DNA of 64,000 bases from Solicoccozyma terricola (taxonomy: Eukaryota; Basidiomycota; Tremellomycetes; Filobasidiales; Piskurozymaceae), in contig BCLD01000003.1 of assembly GCA_001600875.1 (NCBI GenBank), positions 100,152 through 164,151 on the forward strand, written 5' to 3'. The translations under genes and the position numbers were made by a program. Shown here piece by piece: positions 1 to 10,135 of this stretch (its first letter is position 1; each line of letters begins with the position of its first letter). The notes beneath the pieces are model-generated. The model was not told the DNA's origin, did not search any database, and worked only from the letters and a program-made list of their open reading frames with translations.

Positions 1-2501
1 GAATGGAGGAACCGATCTGCAGAAAGTAGGTAGTTCTGCAGTGCATCATGATTCCACTTCTCGCTCTTGGGGTGTTGGAATATACCTAAAATGAAATGTC
101 AGACATGGTGGCATTTAACGGGAACACGTCTGATTTAACAGGAACACGTCTGAAAAACTCACTTCGGAGCTTTGGATCCTCCAAGATATGCCGCATGACA
201 GCCCACTCATGCTTCTCCAGTGCATTTGTCTCCTCGGCAATGAAGGAGTAGCCCAAATGTTTGTTACCAGGTACATCCCGAAGAGAGACATATGGCAGAT
301 CAAGAGATGATGGGTCGAAGCCCAATAGCAATTCCTCCTTCAAAGCAGACTCGGCTACATTGGTGTGGTTCAAAATGATTTTCCTGATGTCATCCAGATG
401 GAGAGTCACACCATGAACCATCAGTGATTCATGCGCGTTTCCCAGCCATAAAATGGATGCCATTGTGGGCTCCCCAAAAGCCAAAGCATTCGTGTATGCC
501 TTCATTTCAAGAAGTCCAGCAAATGGCGTGGACTGTGCTGCATGGATCCATTTCAGTTTACTGTCCACAACTCTGAGAAAATGAAAGTGTCAGAGATTGA
601 ACTCGATCGAGGTCATTGTAGGGAATAGAAAAGGAACTCACTTCTTGATATCTTCATCCTCTACAACAGACCCTGCCGCAGTAGCCGCTGTAATATCACG
701 GCATATCTCATGCCACACTACTCCTCGGAAACACCACTGAGCCTTGGCAAGTGACTTTGTGATTTCCTTCGGCTGACGCCAGTTGCCATCACTGTTCCAG
801 TGGACAATGCACAAAAACTGCATGAGTACGAACTGATAGCTATCCTTCAGTGTCTCAGCAGTTGTTGGTGTTGCGAGGATAGAGAAAGCCAGATCGTGGA
901 ATACCACATTGAAGTCATCCTGATTAGCCAGGGCGGGATCNTGCATATTGGNGGGAGGTTTTTTGTTGCCATTTTGGTCCTTTGCTTGCTCAATATTCAG
1001 GACCCTGATGAGTTCATCGATGTAGCCCAGTTGAGTGGCCGACAGGTGGAGTTTGTACTCCTTGACCCAGCCTTGCCTAGACCGGACCAGCATGAAAAAA
1101 AGCCGGGAGAACCAGAGACAGTATTCATCCATGGTNCGTTGATTTTGGTGACCTTTCCATGGTTGCGACTCNAGATCACTACATCACAGACTGTCAGAAG
1201 ATGAAAATCACAGGATTTGGAGAGAATTACTCACTCTGGTGCATCACTCTCTGAGTGTACCCTTCTCAGTATGCTGGTTGACCCAGATCGCGCTTCCTCT
1301 ACTACCAGCCGGAAGTACTCCAAAATGAACTCCCTCAGGCGGTCAAGGAGAATCTCATTGCCATGGGTGCCATATGCTGGGAGGTCAACCAGCCTAGTAA
1401 CCAGGGCTGCATCCAGTTCAGCCACATGGCGATGCCACTGAGTCTTTCGCAGAATCTGATTCAAGTCCTCCTCCATCGGGAGCAAGGTAGAAGCACGAAT
1501 AGCCTTTGGTGGTAGCCGTTTGAGGAAAGATGCAAATGGTGAATCTTTGTTGTGAGATACACCGCTCTTGTCAGGTGGATTGACCAACATCCATGACTGG
1601 GGTCGGTTCAGATAGATAGTTTGAAGAGGAATGTTAATTCGTATAGACGATGGTTTCACAGGTTTTTCGTGCAAGTCCCGAATATGGTTCTTGACCGAGC
1701 GATCAGCACCCCCATGTACGCAATGATTGCACCATGAACCGTATTTAATCTCAATCTTGGGGATCGCATCCATGGGTATAGATGAAGGTTGAATATTTGC
1801 TCGGTTTGAGGCTGGGTCNTGGTGAGGGAATTCACAGATAACAGCCTTGAGATGGTCCATGTCGAAAGCAGTTCTATGAGATTTGAGGTGAACAGCAATG
1901 CCATGTTTAATATTGACCTCCTGCTGAATTGGGTGTACAGCCAGTTCACATTCGAGGCAGAAATAGAACTGGTAGACTGGGTGATATAATAACTGCATCG
2001 CTTTCATAGCAGAATTTCGTACATAAGGGAAGTGCTCTAAGCACAGTGGAACAACGCATTAGCATGACCCCATTGTGTGGAAAAGCACCAGCACATACCA
2101 GCCATCTCGCCATCATCTGCATGCCCTTGATTACTCTGGACCCTACGATCCCGGTCAGAGCCTTCGACATCTCCTATGGCCAAAAAGCAACAAGCAGGGC
2201 TTAGCATGACACTGACGGGAACCATCCAAACACTGGCGGGAACCATCCAAACACTGACGGGAACCATCCAAACACTGGCGGGAACCATCCAACACTGACG
2301 GGAACCATCCAAGAACAGAAAAGACACACAACAAGACGTACCAGTTATATTCTTGGAGTTCCCAAAATCACTGCAAATACCACTCTTACTTCCTCCAGAA
2401 CCTTCCACGAGTGGTTGAAGGTGAGTCGAGGTGTTGACCACAGACACACCCCAATCACTCGCCGGCTCTGGTTCTTTTCGCACCCCATCATCTGATAACA
2501 T
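1..2501 (-). CDS. OrsD / telomere-linked-helicase-type protein, 5' part, runs off left edge
   Basis: Multi-exon gene on the minus strand, ATG at 2501. Main exons lie near 2501-2340, 2174-1232, 1132-638, about 567-163 and 76-1; the last is still open at the window edge. Exon 1231-2007 encodes a Cys/His-rich stretch (YFCLECELAVHP, then WCNHC and HIRDLH) resembling the zinc-finger-like N-terminus of fungal OrsD-domain proteins, which is often followed by a RecQ-like helicase in large telomere-linked fungal genes. The exon at 1-76 reads HPKSEKWNHDAL, continuing the conserved region. Donors GTGAGT near 162 and 1231 and GTACGT near 2338 support the exon structure. The helicase part, if present, lies outside the window. 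Single Ns (942, 952, 1136, 1172, 1819) blur two junctions, so I could not close every phase. Function is unknown; such genes are often subtelomeric and repetitive. The family assignment is recalled, not searched. Confidence 0.6.
2207..2312. repeat. 21-bp minisatellite inside an intron
   Basis: Four near-perfect copies of a 21-bp unit (gggaaccatccaaacactg plus two bases), starting at 2217, 2238, 2259 and 2280, with partial units on both sides. The fourth copy lacks one A. The array lies between a GTACGT donor near 2338 and a CATAG acceptor near 2175 of the OrsD-like gene, so it should be intronic. Confidence 0.85.
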
Positions 2502-2867
2502 ATCGCTTTACGTGACGATAGTGGGAGTGTCTATGGTATAGTGAATGGGGAAAGATTAAAGAAAATTGGGGGTACACCGGAAGAGAAGGGAGAACAGAAA
2601 AAAACAAAAGGAAATCCGAGAATGAAAGCCTATACTATAAACAATAACTCACAGCACAGTCAAGACAGTGGTGGATTGGCGGTAATGGTGGTGGTGGTGT
2701 GGTGGTGTATGTTTGCTTGGGGCAGAGGGGAATTGTGGGCAGACAGATCAACGCGTGCATTGTGTGCATCAGCGCGTACTTTAGAGATTATGTGACATGG
2801 GCATCTTAGGCCGCTATCTCCCAGGGAGAGAAAACGCAAACGCGGACATGCCTACTGTCACCCCACC

Positions 2868-3985
2868 CAATTTGCATCTGGTCTGGAGAACTCAGATAGG
2901 AGCATTCGCTATGAAACCCTTAATAGCCCATGGGGAGAGCATGTCCACCCTCATAATACACTTTGTGGCAAAACTGTGGCTGTAATAGTGATGCTTGGCG
3001 AACTTAATAGCTGGAAAATCGCGCGAACCGACATGTTAAAGAATCAATATATACCCCAGATTGGAGCACTTGGTAGCAAACACATAATACACATGTGGCA
3101 GCATATCAGGGCTATGTCTGGGAGTGGCTGGTAAGTGGACTAGTGCTACACTGACTGTACCGAAGAAGAATTAACCACTAACCCTAAGGCTGGTCAGCTG
3201 TGTTTTTAGATTGGAATTTTGCTGCGCTGGCTTTTGTAAATGATAGGGGACCTCTGGAGCTCCCCATACCAGTGGGTGGAACTGTGAAATATCACCTGCA
3301 GTCCATGCGATCATGATTCTAAGTGAGGTCAGTTTCCACATCAATGACATGTAATCTTTAGGGTGGCAAAACTTTCGACCACTTGATGGTAACCCGCCCC
3401 AATTTGCATCTGCTCTGGAGAACTCAGATAGGAGCATTCGTTATGAAACCCTTAATAGGCCATGGGAGAGCATGTCCACACTCATATTGTATTTTGTGGC
3501 AAAACCGTGGCTGTAATAGTGATGCTTGGCAAGCTTAATAGCTGGAAAGAAGTCGTGAACTGATGCCTTAAGCAGTGGATATATCCACCAGATTGGAGCA
3601 CTTGGTGTGGAACACATAATACACATGTGGAGGCATACCAGGGCTATGGCTGAAAGCCTGTGGGGAGTTTACCAGCACAATACTGGGTGTACCAGAGAGG
3701 GATTAAGCACTAACCCTAACGCTGGTCAGCCATGTTTTCACTTTGGAATTTCGGCACACTTGCTTCTAGAAATTGAAGGACACCTTCCGGGCTCTCCAAA
3801 ACAGTGCAAAAGAGTGTGATATACACCCTACAAGCATGATAATCGGTCTTCTAGGTGAGCCTGTTCTGTGACATAATGACATGTATTTANGGCTTGTGGC
3901 AAATCTGACCATCAACCGTGCAAATTTGCATCTGTTCTGGAGCACTCAGGACAGAGCATCTGGTACAAAAGCCTTAACAGCCTGT
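2868..3985. repeat. Diverged ~530-bp tandem repeat, 3 copies
   Basis: Copies begin near 2869, 3400 and 3918, each opening with AATTTGCATCTG, then a TCTGGAG segment and a GAGCAT word. Long blocks align between copies 1 and 2 (for example 2900-3015 with 3431-3545, and 3062-3120 with 3594-3655) at a constant offset of about 531. The third copy is truncated. I see no coding potential in this block; frames are broken by frequent stops. Confidence 0.75.
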
Positions 3986-4339
3986 ATGTAGGTGGCCTGT
4001 ATCTGTCATCTAGACTTTGTTTCAAAGCCGTGAGGGCATCCCTCATCCCTGGAGGGACCCAGTGCTGATCCAGCAAATTTTCTTAATAGTCGGAATTTGA
4101 TGTTCCCAGCTTAACGACGAATGTAGAGTGGGTTGACAGCTCTCCAGAACACACCGTACCCTAGCCATAGATGCACTGTCCGCTGTGTAGTTGAAGATTT
4201 TGTTCTCGCTTTCTTGACGCGTTTCGATAATTTTCTGAACATGTTGCATCAGCTCTGACCAGCACAGGAATGAGCATCTGCTATGAAAGCCATAACAACA
4301 CATTAGTGCCGTGATCATGCCAATGTAGGCGCGATGGCG

Positions 4340-6330
4340 CTGAAAGGCTACACTCAATATCCAGGTAGCATGGGCTATGACAGTGTCATTCCAACCCCCA
4401 TTGGGGGATGGCCATGGCGGATATGGGGTATGTCAAATCACCATCTCTTTTGTACTGGCGGCATGGACCACTCTCAGGGCTATAAGAATATATCCCCCAA
4501 AGCCATTTATGTTACATATTGGCTGCTCACAAGCTGTTCCAAGGTACACATATTATCGGCGAAAAAGCCATGTGTTAATTGGTTCGGGTTGCCGTGCAGA
4601 ATATGGCTCAAGTAAAAGTCGCTGAGAATTGCGATAGCCAGGCTGGAATTTTGATACGACATCCAACAGCCATGAACACACATGCCAGGCAACATGGCTA
4701 GGTGGTGGAAGCACCCAAATCAAGCGGCGAACGATTCTAGTGATTGAAAAGTGGGACTTGGTGAATTTTTTACCCGACTTCTCGAGAGGGAAACCTTGAT
4801 ATCTCCATGGTGCCCAGGGGCATTCGACTTTTGTCTTAACACAGGATGTGCAACTAGGACATGGGCACCTGCACATAATCCTTACATGGTTGTGGGATGC
4901 CTAGGAGGCTGGGCATTCGTGATCCTAGTGGTGTTGAGACCATTGGCCAACCCTGGCCTCTCCTCCTACANGTCNAAAAGAATTCAAATCCTCACGGAGG
5001 TAAAATTCTGGCTGATATCGACCATTTCTGAGCATTCAAACACCTAGCACACCCCCTAGACATGAGCATTCGGCCATGAGTTGTCAATGGGGGATGTAGC
5101 CCTGATTCGCAGCTTTCCGGGGATATCGGAGCATTCGGGGGTTGCATAGGATGGTGTTGGCGTGAGACCACCTTTTGAGGTGCTTTTGGCCATTTTGCCA
5201 TTTTTGAGCCTTGAAACCTCTCGCAGCCCCCAGAGGAGTGAGCATTTGCCTATGAGCCAATAATGACGGATGTAGTGCCCAGTTGCGGCTATCCGATAGT
5301 GGTCAAACATGAGGCCCTCACTTAGGATGCCCTTGATGCTATCCAGCTTGGCATCCTTTTCTCGCGTCGATTCCATCCGGGTGGGCGGGTGGCAAAAGTG
5401 AACCCCTCCGATTTGGGCCCGTGGGCAAGGCGTGGGAGCAGAGGCGAGCATTCGGGGTCGAATGCTCGGACGATAGAGATAGACGCGTCATGAAAATTTT
5501 CAAAAACATTTGCATCAGCTCTGACCAGTCCAGATGAGAGCATTAGCTACAAAGCCATTAACAACATATGGGTAGCACAGATGCACCGATGCNTCCGCGG
5601 TATTCCTGAAGGGCTAGCATCAATATTCATGTAGCAGGACCCGAGGGAGTGTCATTTTCACCCCCCATTTGGGATGGTGATGGCGGATGTGGGGTCTCTC
5701 TGATTGTCATGCTTTTTGTACTGGCTGGATGGTAGAGAGCAGGGGCGATGTAAATATCTATCCCAAAGCCATTTATGTTGTATATTGCCTGCTGGGCAGC
5801 TGTCGCAAGGTACACATATTATCAGCCAAAAAACCACGTGTGAATTGGTTGANGCAGCCGTGCAGAATATGTCCCATGTAAAAGTCATCCAGAAGTGGGA
5901 TAATCAGCCTGAAAATTTGAGAGAATGTGGCCCTGATAGGGGTACATATGTGAGATATCATGAGTGGGTGGGGGAAGAGCTCGTTGTGAGCAGGGAATAA
6001 TTCTAGTGATTGAAAAGCAGGACTTGGAGCATTTTTCACGCGATTTTCTGANAGGAAAACCTTGATATCTCCATGGTTCCCCGGGGCATTTCAGTGCCGT
6101 CTTAATACCGGATGTTCACAATCACCATGTGCACCTGTACATATCACCTGCATGGCTGTGGGATGCCTAGGAGCCTGGGCATCTGTGATCCAAGTGCTGT
6201 CAAGACCATCAGCCAACCCTGGCCTCTCCTCCTACGCGTTGAAAAAAATTCAAATCTCGACGGGGGTAAATTTGGAGGTGAGAATGTCGATTTTTCAGCA
6301 TTCAAACAGCTAGGAGACCCCCTAGACATG
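4340..6330. repeat. Diverged ~1.27-kb tandem duplication
   Basis: About 700 bp at 4350-5050 reappears at 5615-6330 with an offset of about 1265. Shared landmarks include AAAGCCATTTATGTT, AAGGTACACATATTATC, GTGCAGAATATG and CCTTGATATCTCCATGG. Divergence is roughly 15-25 percent by eye, with small indels. A further copy of a GCATCAGCTCTGACCAG segment sits at 4246 and 5513. The block is non-coding and continues the satellite-like composition of the preceding repeats. Confidence 0.75.
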
Positions 6331-6790
6331 AGCATAATGAACATAGCTGTTAATGGCGAAGGTAGCCCTGAGTTCTAGCTATCTGGGGATACCCGAGCAT
6401 AAGAGGGTCGCATAGGGTGGTGTTGGCATGAACGTGTCTGGGGAGGTGTTTTGGCTGCATTTGGACCTTTTTGGCCGTTTTCACCCTTTCAAATGGCTGG
6501 CAGACCCCCTAGACATGAGCATAGTGAACAGAGCTGTTAATGACGAAGGTAGTCCTGAGTCGTAGCTATCTAGGGGTACCCGAGCATAAGAGGGTCGCAT
6601 AGGGTCGTGTTGGCATGAATCCATCTCCCGACGTTTTTTGGGCCGTTTTCGTGTTTTTCCACTTGGAAACGGCCGGCAGACCCCCTAGACGTGAGCATAA
6701 TGAACAGAGCCGTTATGGGAAAACGTAGCCCTGCCTCCTGGCTACCTGCCGGTGCTTCAGCATAAGACCCTTCCATAGGATGCCTCGCTC
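6316..6790. repeat. ~176-187-bp tandem repeats (CCCCCTAGACATGAGCAT type)
   Basis: The landmark GACCCCCTAGAC-TGAGCAT begins at 6316, 6503 and 6679, giving periods of 187 and 176 bp; a fourth occurrence lies at 5050 inside the 1.27-kb repeat. Each unit continues with a GAACAGAGC-type segment and an AGGGTCGCATAGG segment. It is satellite-like and non-coding. Confidence 0.7.
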
Positions 6791-6940
6791 GCCATCGGGC
6801 TTGGCGTGTTTTCCATCGCGTCTTTGCCTCCTGACGGGCCGGTGGCGAAGGTGAGACCTGGGATTTGGGCCCGGGTGGCAAGGTGTGGGGCCTGCAAACG
6901 AGCATAACGCGCGTTATGCTCGGAGGATAGAGTAAGTCTC

Positions 6941-7505
6941 ATCTACCTCCCTGGTATGGGGTTCTTCCTTACCTATAGTCTCATCTACCTCCCTGGTATG
7001 GGGCTCGTTCTTACCTGTTGGACTACCTCCCCGGTGTGGGGCCTGTACTTACCTATAGTCTCGAATGGACTACCTCCCCTGTGTGGGGCTCTTCCTTACC
7101 TGTTGGGCTACCTCCCAGGTGTGGGGCCCATCCTTCCCTATAGTCTCATCTACCTCCCTGGTATGGGGCTCTTCCTTACCCATAGTCTCATCTACCTCCC
7201 CTGTGTGGGGCTCTTCCTTACCTGTTGGACTACCTCCCTGGTATGGGGCTCGTTCTTACCTGTTGGACTACCTCCCTGGTGTGGGGCCCATCCTTACCGA
7301 TAGTCTCATCTACCTCCCTGGTATGGGGCTCGTTCTTACCTGTTGGACTACCTCCCCAGTGTGGGGCCCATCCTTACCTATAGTCTCATCTACCTCCCTG
7401 GTATGGGGCTCGTTCTTACCTGTTGGACTATCTCCCCAGTGTGGGGCCCATCCTTACCTATAGTCTCATCTACCTCCCTGGTATGGGGCTCGTTCTTACC
7501 TGTTG
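6941..7505. repeat. ~80-bp higher-order minisatellite (14 half-units of 38-42 bp)
   Basis: Fourteen copies of a CTACCTCCCTGGTATGGGG-like core alternate between a 38-bp form ending CTTACCTGTTGGAC and a 42-bp form ending CTTACCTATAGTCTCATC, giving a composite period of about 80 bp. Cores begin near 6941, 6979, 7022, 7070, 7108, 7150, 7191, 7229, 7267, 7309, 7347, 7389, 7427 and 7469. Long open frames across the array are a by-product of the repeat and should not be called genes. Confidence 0.9.
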
Positions 7506-7506
7506 G

Positions 7507-8580
7507 TGTCAGGTGCTGGTCTTTCTTCGTAGACTTAGCGGCTTTCGGAATCCTCGTTTCACGAAATAGGTCTAAAAGGGTTAATCCAATGAGGACTGCT
7601 ATGACTGTATTTGGGAACTCATGCAAGTTAGTTTCAGATTTATCCCTATACTCACTATGTAATGCTGGGATCCGATGATCTAATGTAGTATGAGTATTTA
7701 GGTAGCGAGCCTAAGTCGATATACGATTAGTCGAGATGCGAGGGGCAAATGTAGTGTCGTGGAATGCGATGCATTAACAGGGTGAATTACAATAGAGAGA
7801 AGAGGTCCGTAAGGGAGCGCTCTTTATAGTAAAACGATAGTAAAGAACAATGAAGAGAGATATCGGATAGTGGCGATATCTCGAGGCGTGAAAGGAGAAT
7901 AAGAATGTCTTAACTGTCCTAGAGCAACCCATCGATATCTAGAGAGATCCGTCGGTTTCTAGAGATGTCCATCGATTGTAAGAGAGATCCGTCGTTTGCA
8001 ATCGAGGGGCATCGGTTGTAATCGAGGAAGCCCGATTAGTCCAAGAGGCGTAAGAGGAGAGCGAAAGAAATAGAGTTAAGTCGAGTAAGGATTCGTATCC
8101 CAATCCGGATGTAGACGCGTAGGGGCTGAGGCCATACGAGAGATGACGTGTCCAGTGTCGAGTGGATTGGTCGTATCCTTACAACGGAGGCGAAAATATG
8201 GTGAGGTCCATCCATCTTTGGCGAGAGGTTGCAACATTTGGGAGTGCCTCTGAACGACGGAGGTGCAGACAGGTGAGTAGTTGCGTCGCGAGGACTTCGG
8301 CAAGCGTCTAATACTGGTCCTCCGTTCCATCCAACGACGGCGAATGGCCCAATTGAAATGCTGACCTTAATGTTACGAAAAAAGTAGTGGCAAAACTGGG
8401 AATGATATTCGGTGAAGTAGTCTTCTACATCTCTAGCTCGATAACCTAGGTATTATGTAGTCCCAGACGAGTTCTACTCTGCCAAACCTGCATTCTACTT
8501 TATACTGATGCATCCTAGACTGATCCAGACTTGCTGACAGTGTTACGGACACACGTGTCCTTAACAGCCCTATCTTAACA
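7507..8580 (-). mobile_element. Possible degenerate LTR-like element
   Basis: On the minus strand this interval would start TGTTAAGATAG (8580) and end CACCTGACA (7507), i.e. TG...CA, and it contains a TATAAAG-like box near 7825 followed by a TCACCCTGTTA segment. That order resembles the LTR identified at 28852-29417 (TATATAAAG, then TCACCCTGT). No matching target duplication is visible at these ends, so the boundaries are uncertain. The 8380-8485 portion recurs in inverted orientation at 59397-59505. No gag or pol similarity is recognisable in the flanks. Confidence 0.3.
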
Positions 8581-10080
8581 CTTAACCTTCATCACAACTC
8601 CGCCTACGCCGAGAATGATAGTCCGGCATGAGGTGATTCCGTCCTGCGAGCCGTTTCCCAGCTGAGCGCGAAGAGGAAGTGAACTCCATGATGAATCGGG
8701 TGGTGCTACTGACAATCGCTTCGCTTCAATGTCCGCGGCGAGGACCGAGGCCGATGGACCGAGGCCGATCCTTCTGCCGAATGTGCAGCCAACAACATAT
8801 GTGGGTAGTTTTCATGCCAGGCATGGTCAACGTTGGTTTTCATGTTGACGGCGGCGATGGAGGTATTGGTTACCCTTTAAAAGACTAGAACCCTTTTTTC
8901 GGTCCATATCGAATCATCATATTTGGTGAAGGCTGACACCATCAAACAGGGCATCCATCCTACATTCCACAACCTAATTATGGCGAATCCAGTTATCCTT
9001 TAGTTACGCCAGAGAGCTTGGAAGCAGCCATCGAGGTTGCTTCTTTCTGCTAACCAGCCCATTAGTCGGGGTGAGTCAGCTTGATTGTCTGCTCTCGATG
9101 TCACTGGTGGCTAACTATCTCTGCAAAATTTGGCTCTTAAGATGCCGAAACATCGAAGCCATGAAGCATCAAGAAATGCTAATCATACACGAAGCCAGTG
9201 TGAGGGGGGTGAACCGCTGCACAACGCCAACCGAGGACTTGCATCTTTGGAACCAGCTTCATCCGCGTCGGTGGATACTCGTCACGCCTGCTTCTCGCTG
9301 CTCGCAGAGCGACCGTTCATCGTAGCCGTCCTGAAGATACTCGGGACGTGCATCCTGCACCCGCCTGGAGAGGTAGCTTTCGTCATTTGGAGAGGGACCA
9401 TGCAGGTTTGGATCAAATCAGTCTCTTTTGAGACGATTTCTAAACCAGGCTCCCCGTGAGCGAACCGCCGGATCAAAGACCGCAGCTCAACAACAGAGTG
9501 TACACTGGGGTCAGCTGAGACGTTTGCTGTAGTTTGGTCCTATACACAGTCTGAAACAAGTCTTTACAAACTGGTTGGTGTGGGACGGAGACAGTGGAAC
9601 AGGCAACTGGACTTGCCGGCGTGCGTGGGACCCGACGAGTCCACGGCAATCGAGGGTATCGGTACAGGGGGAAACGGGATCTCGCAGTTGCAGGAAAAAG
9701 GTGTATCTTTCCGGCTTGGCATCTGGGGAGGTTGCGGGATTTCCTCTATGACGATGCCTTCTAATCGCGGTGTTTCCCCGCGATACAGTCCCTTCCCTTA
9801 CTGTAATCAATTTGGTTCCTAAAAGCAATATAGGCCTGGGCAATGCAATGCAATAATCCGGGGTGGCGCATTCCCTATGCCGTTCCTAATCGCACTGCTT
9901 CAGCATGATCCAGGCCCTTATCAATTTGGTTCCTTGAATCTGTGGGTTGGGGTTAGGCCTGGGCAATCCTCGTGGGACCCCTATGTGGGACAGTCGAGAA
10001 CAGAAGAGGTCCCTCAGTGCTGCGTAGGTCGTCGACACACATACAACATACAACTACATGGCAATATAAGTTCAGACGAA
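8581..10080. other. Non-coding interval, no gene recognised
   Basis: Open frames here are short and show no family similarity. A small direct repeat (ATCAATTTGGTTCCT followed by AGGCCTGGGCAAT) occurs at 9806-9845 and 9922-9967. The right end is presumably the promoter of the trehalose phosphorylase gene. Nothing else is supported. Confidence 0.5.
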
Positions 10081-10135
10081 AGACGTATCAGCATGCCCGC
10101 CGTAGACACTGCCATCCTTGTCTTGTCAATCCTGA

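Noticed and set aside
2207..2312. CRISPR-like short repeat array
   Set aside because: Repeats are contiguous with no spacers, and the genome is eukaryotic.
6956..7678. Three overlapping open frames of 111-132 codons with Gly/Trp/Leu-rich repeats
   Set aside because: They are translations of the 80-bp minisatellite; all are explained by repeat periodicity, with no splice or start context.
7507..8580. Complete LTR with target duplication
   Set aside because: Flanking five bases (GTTGG and CTTAA) do not match, so only an LTR-like call is kept at low confidence.
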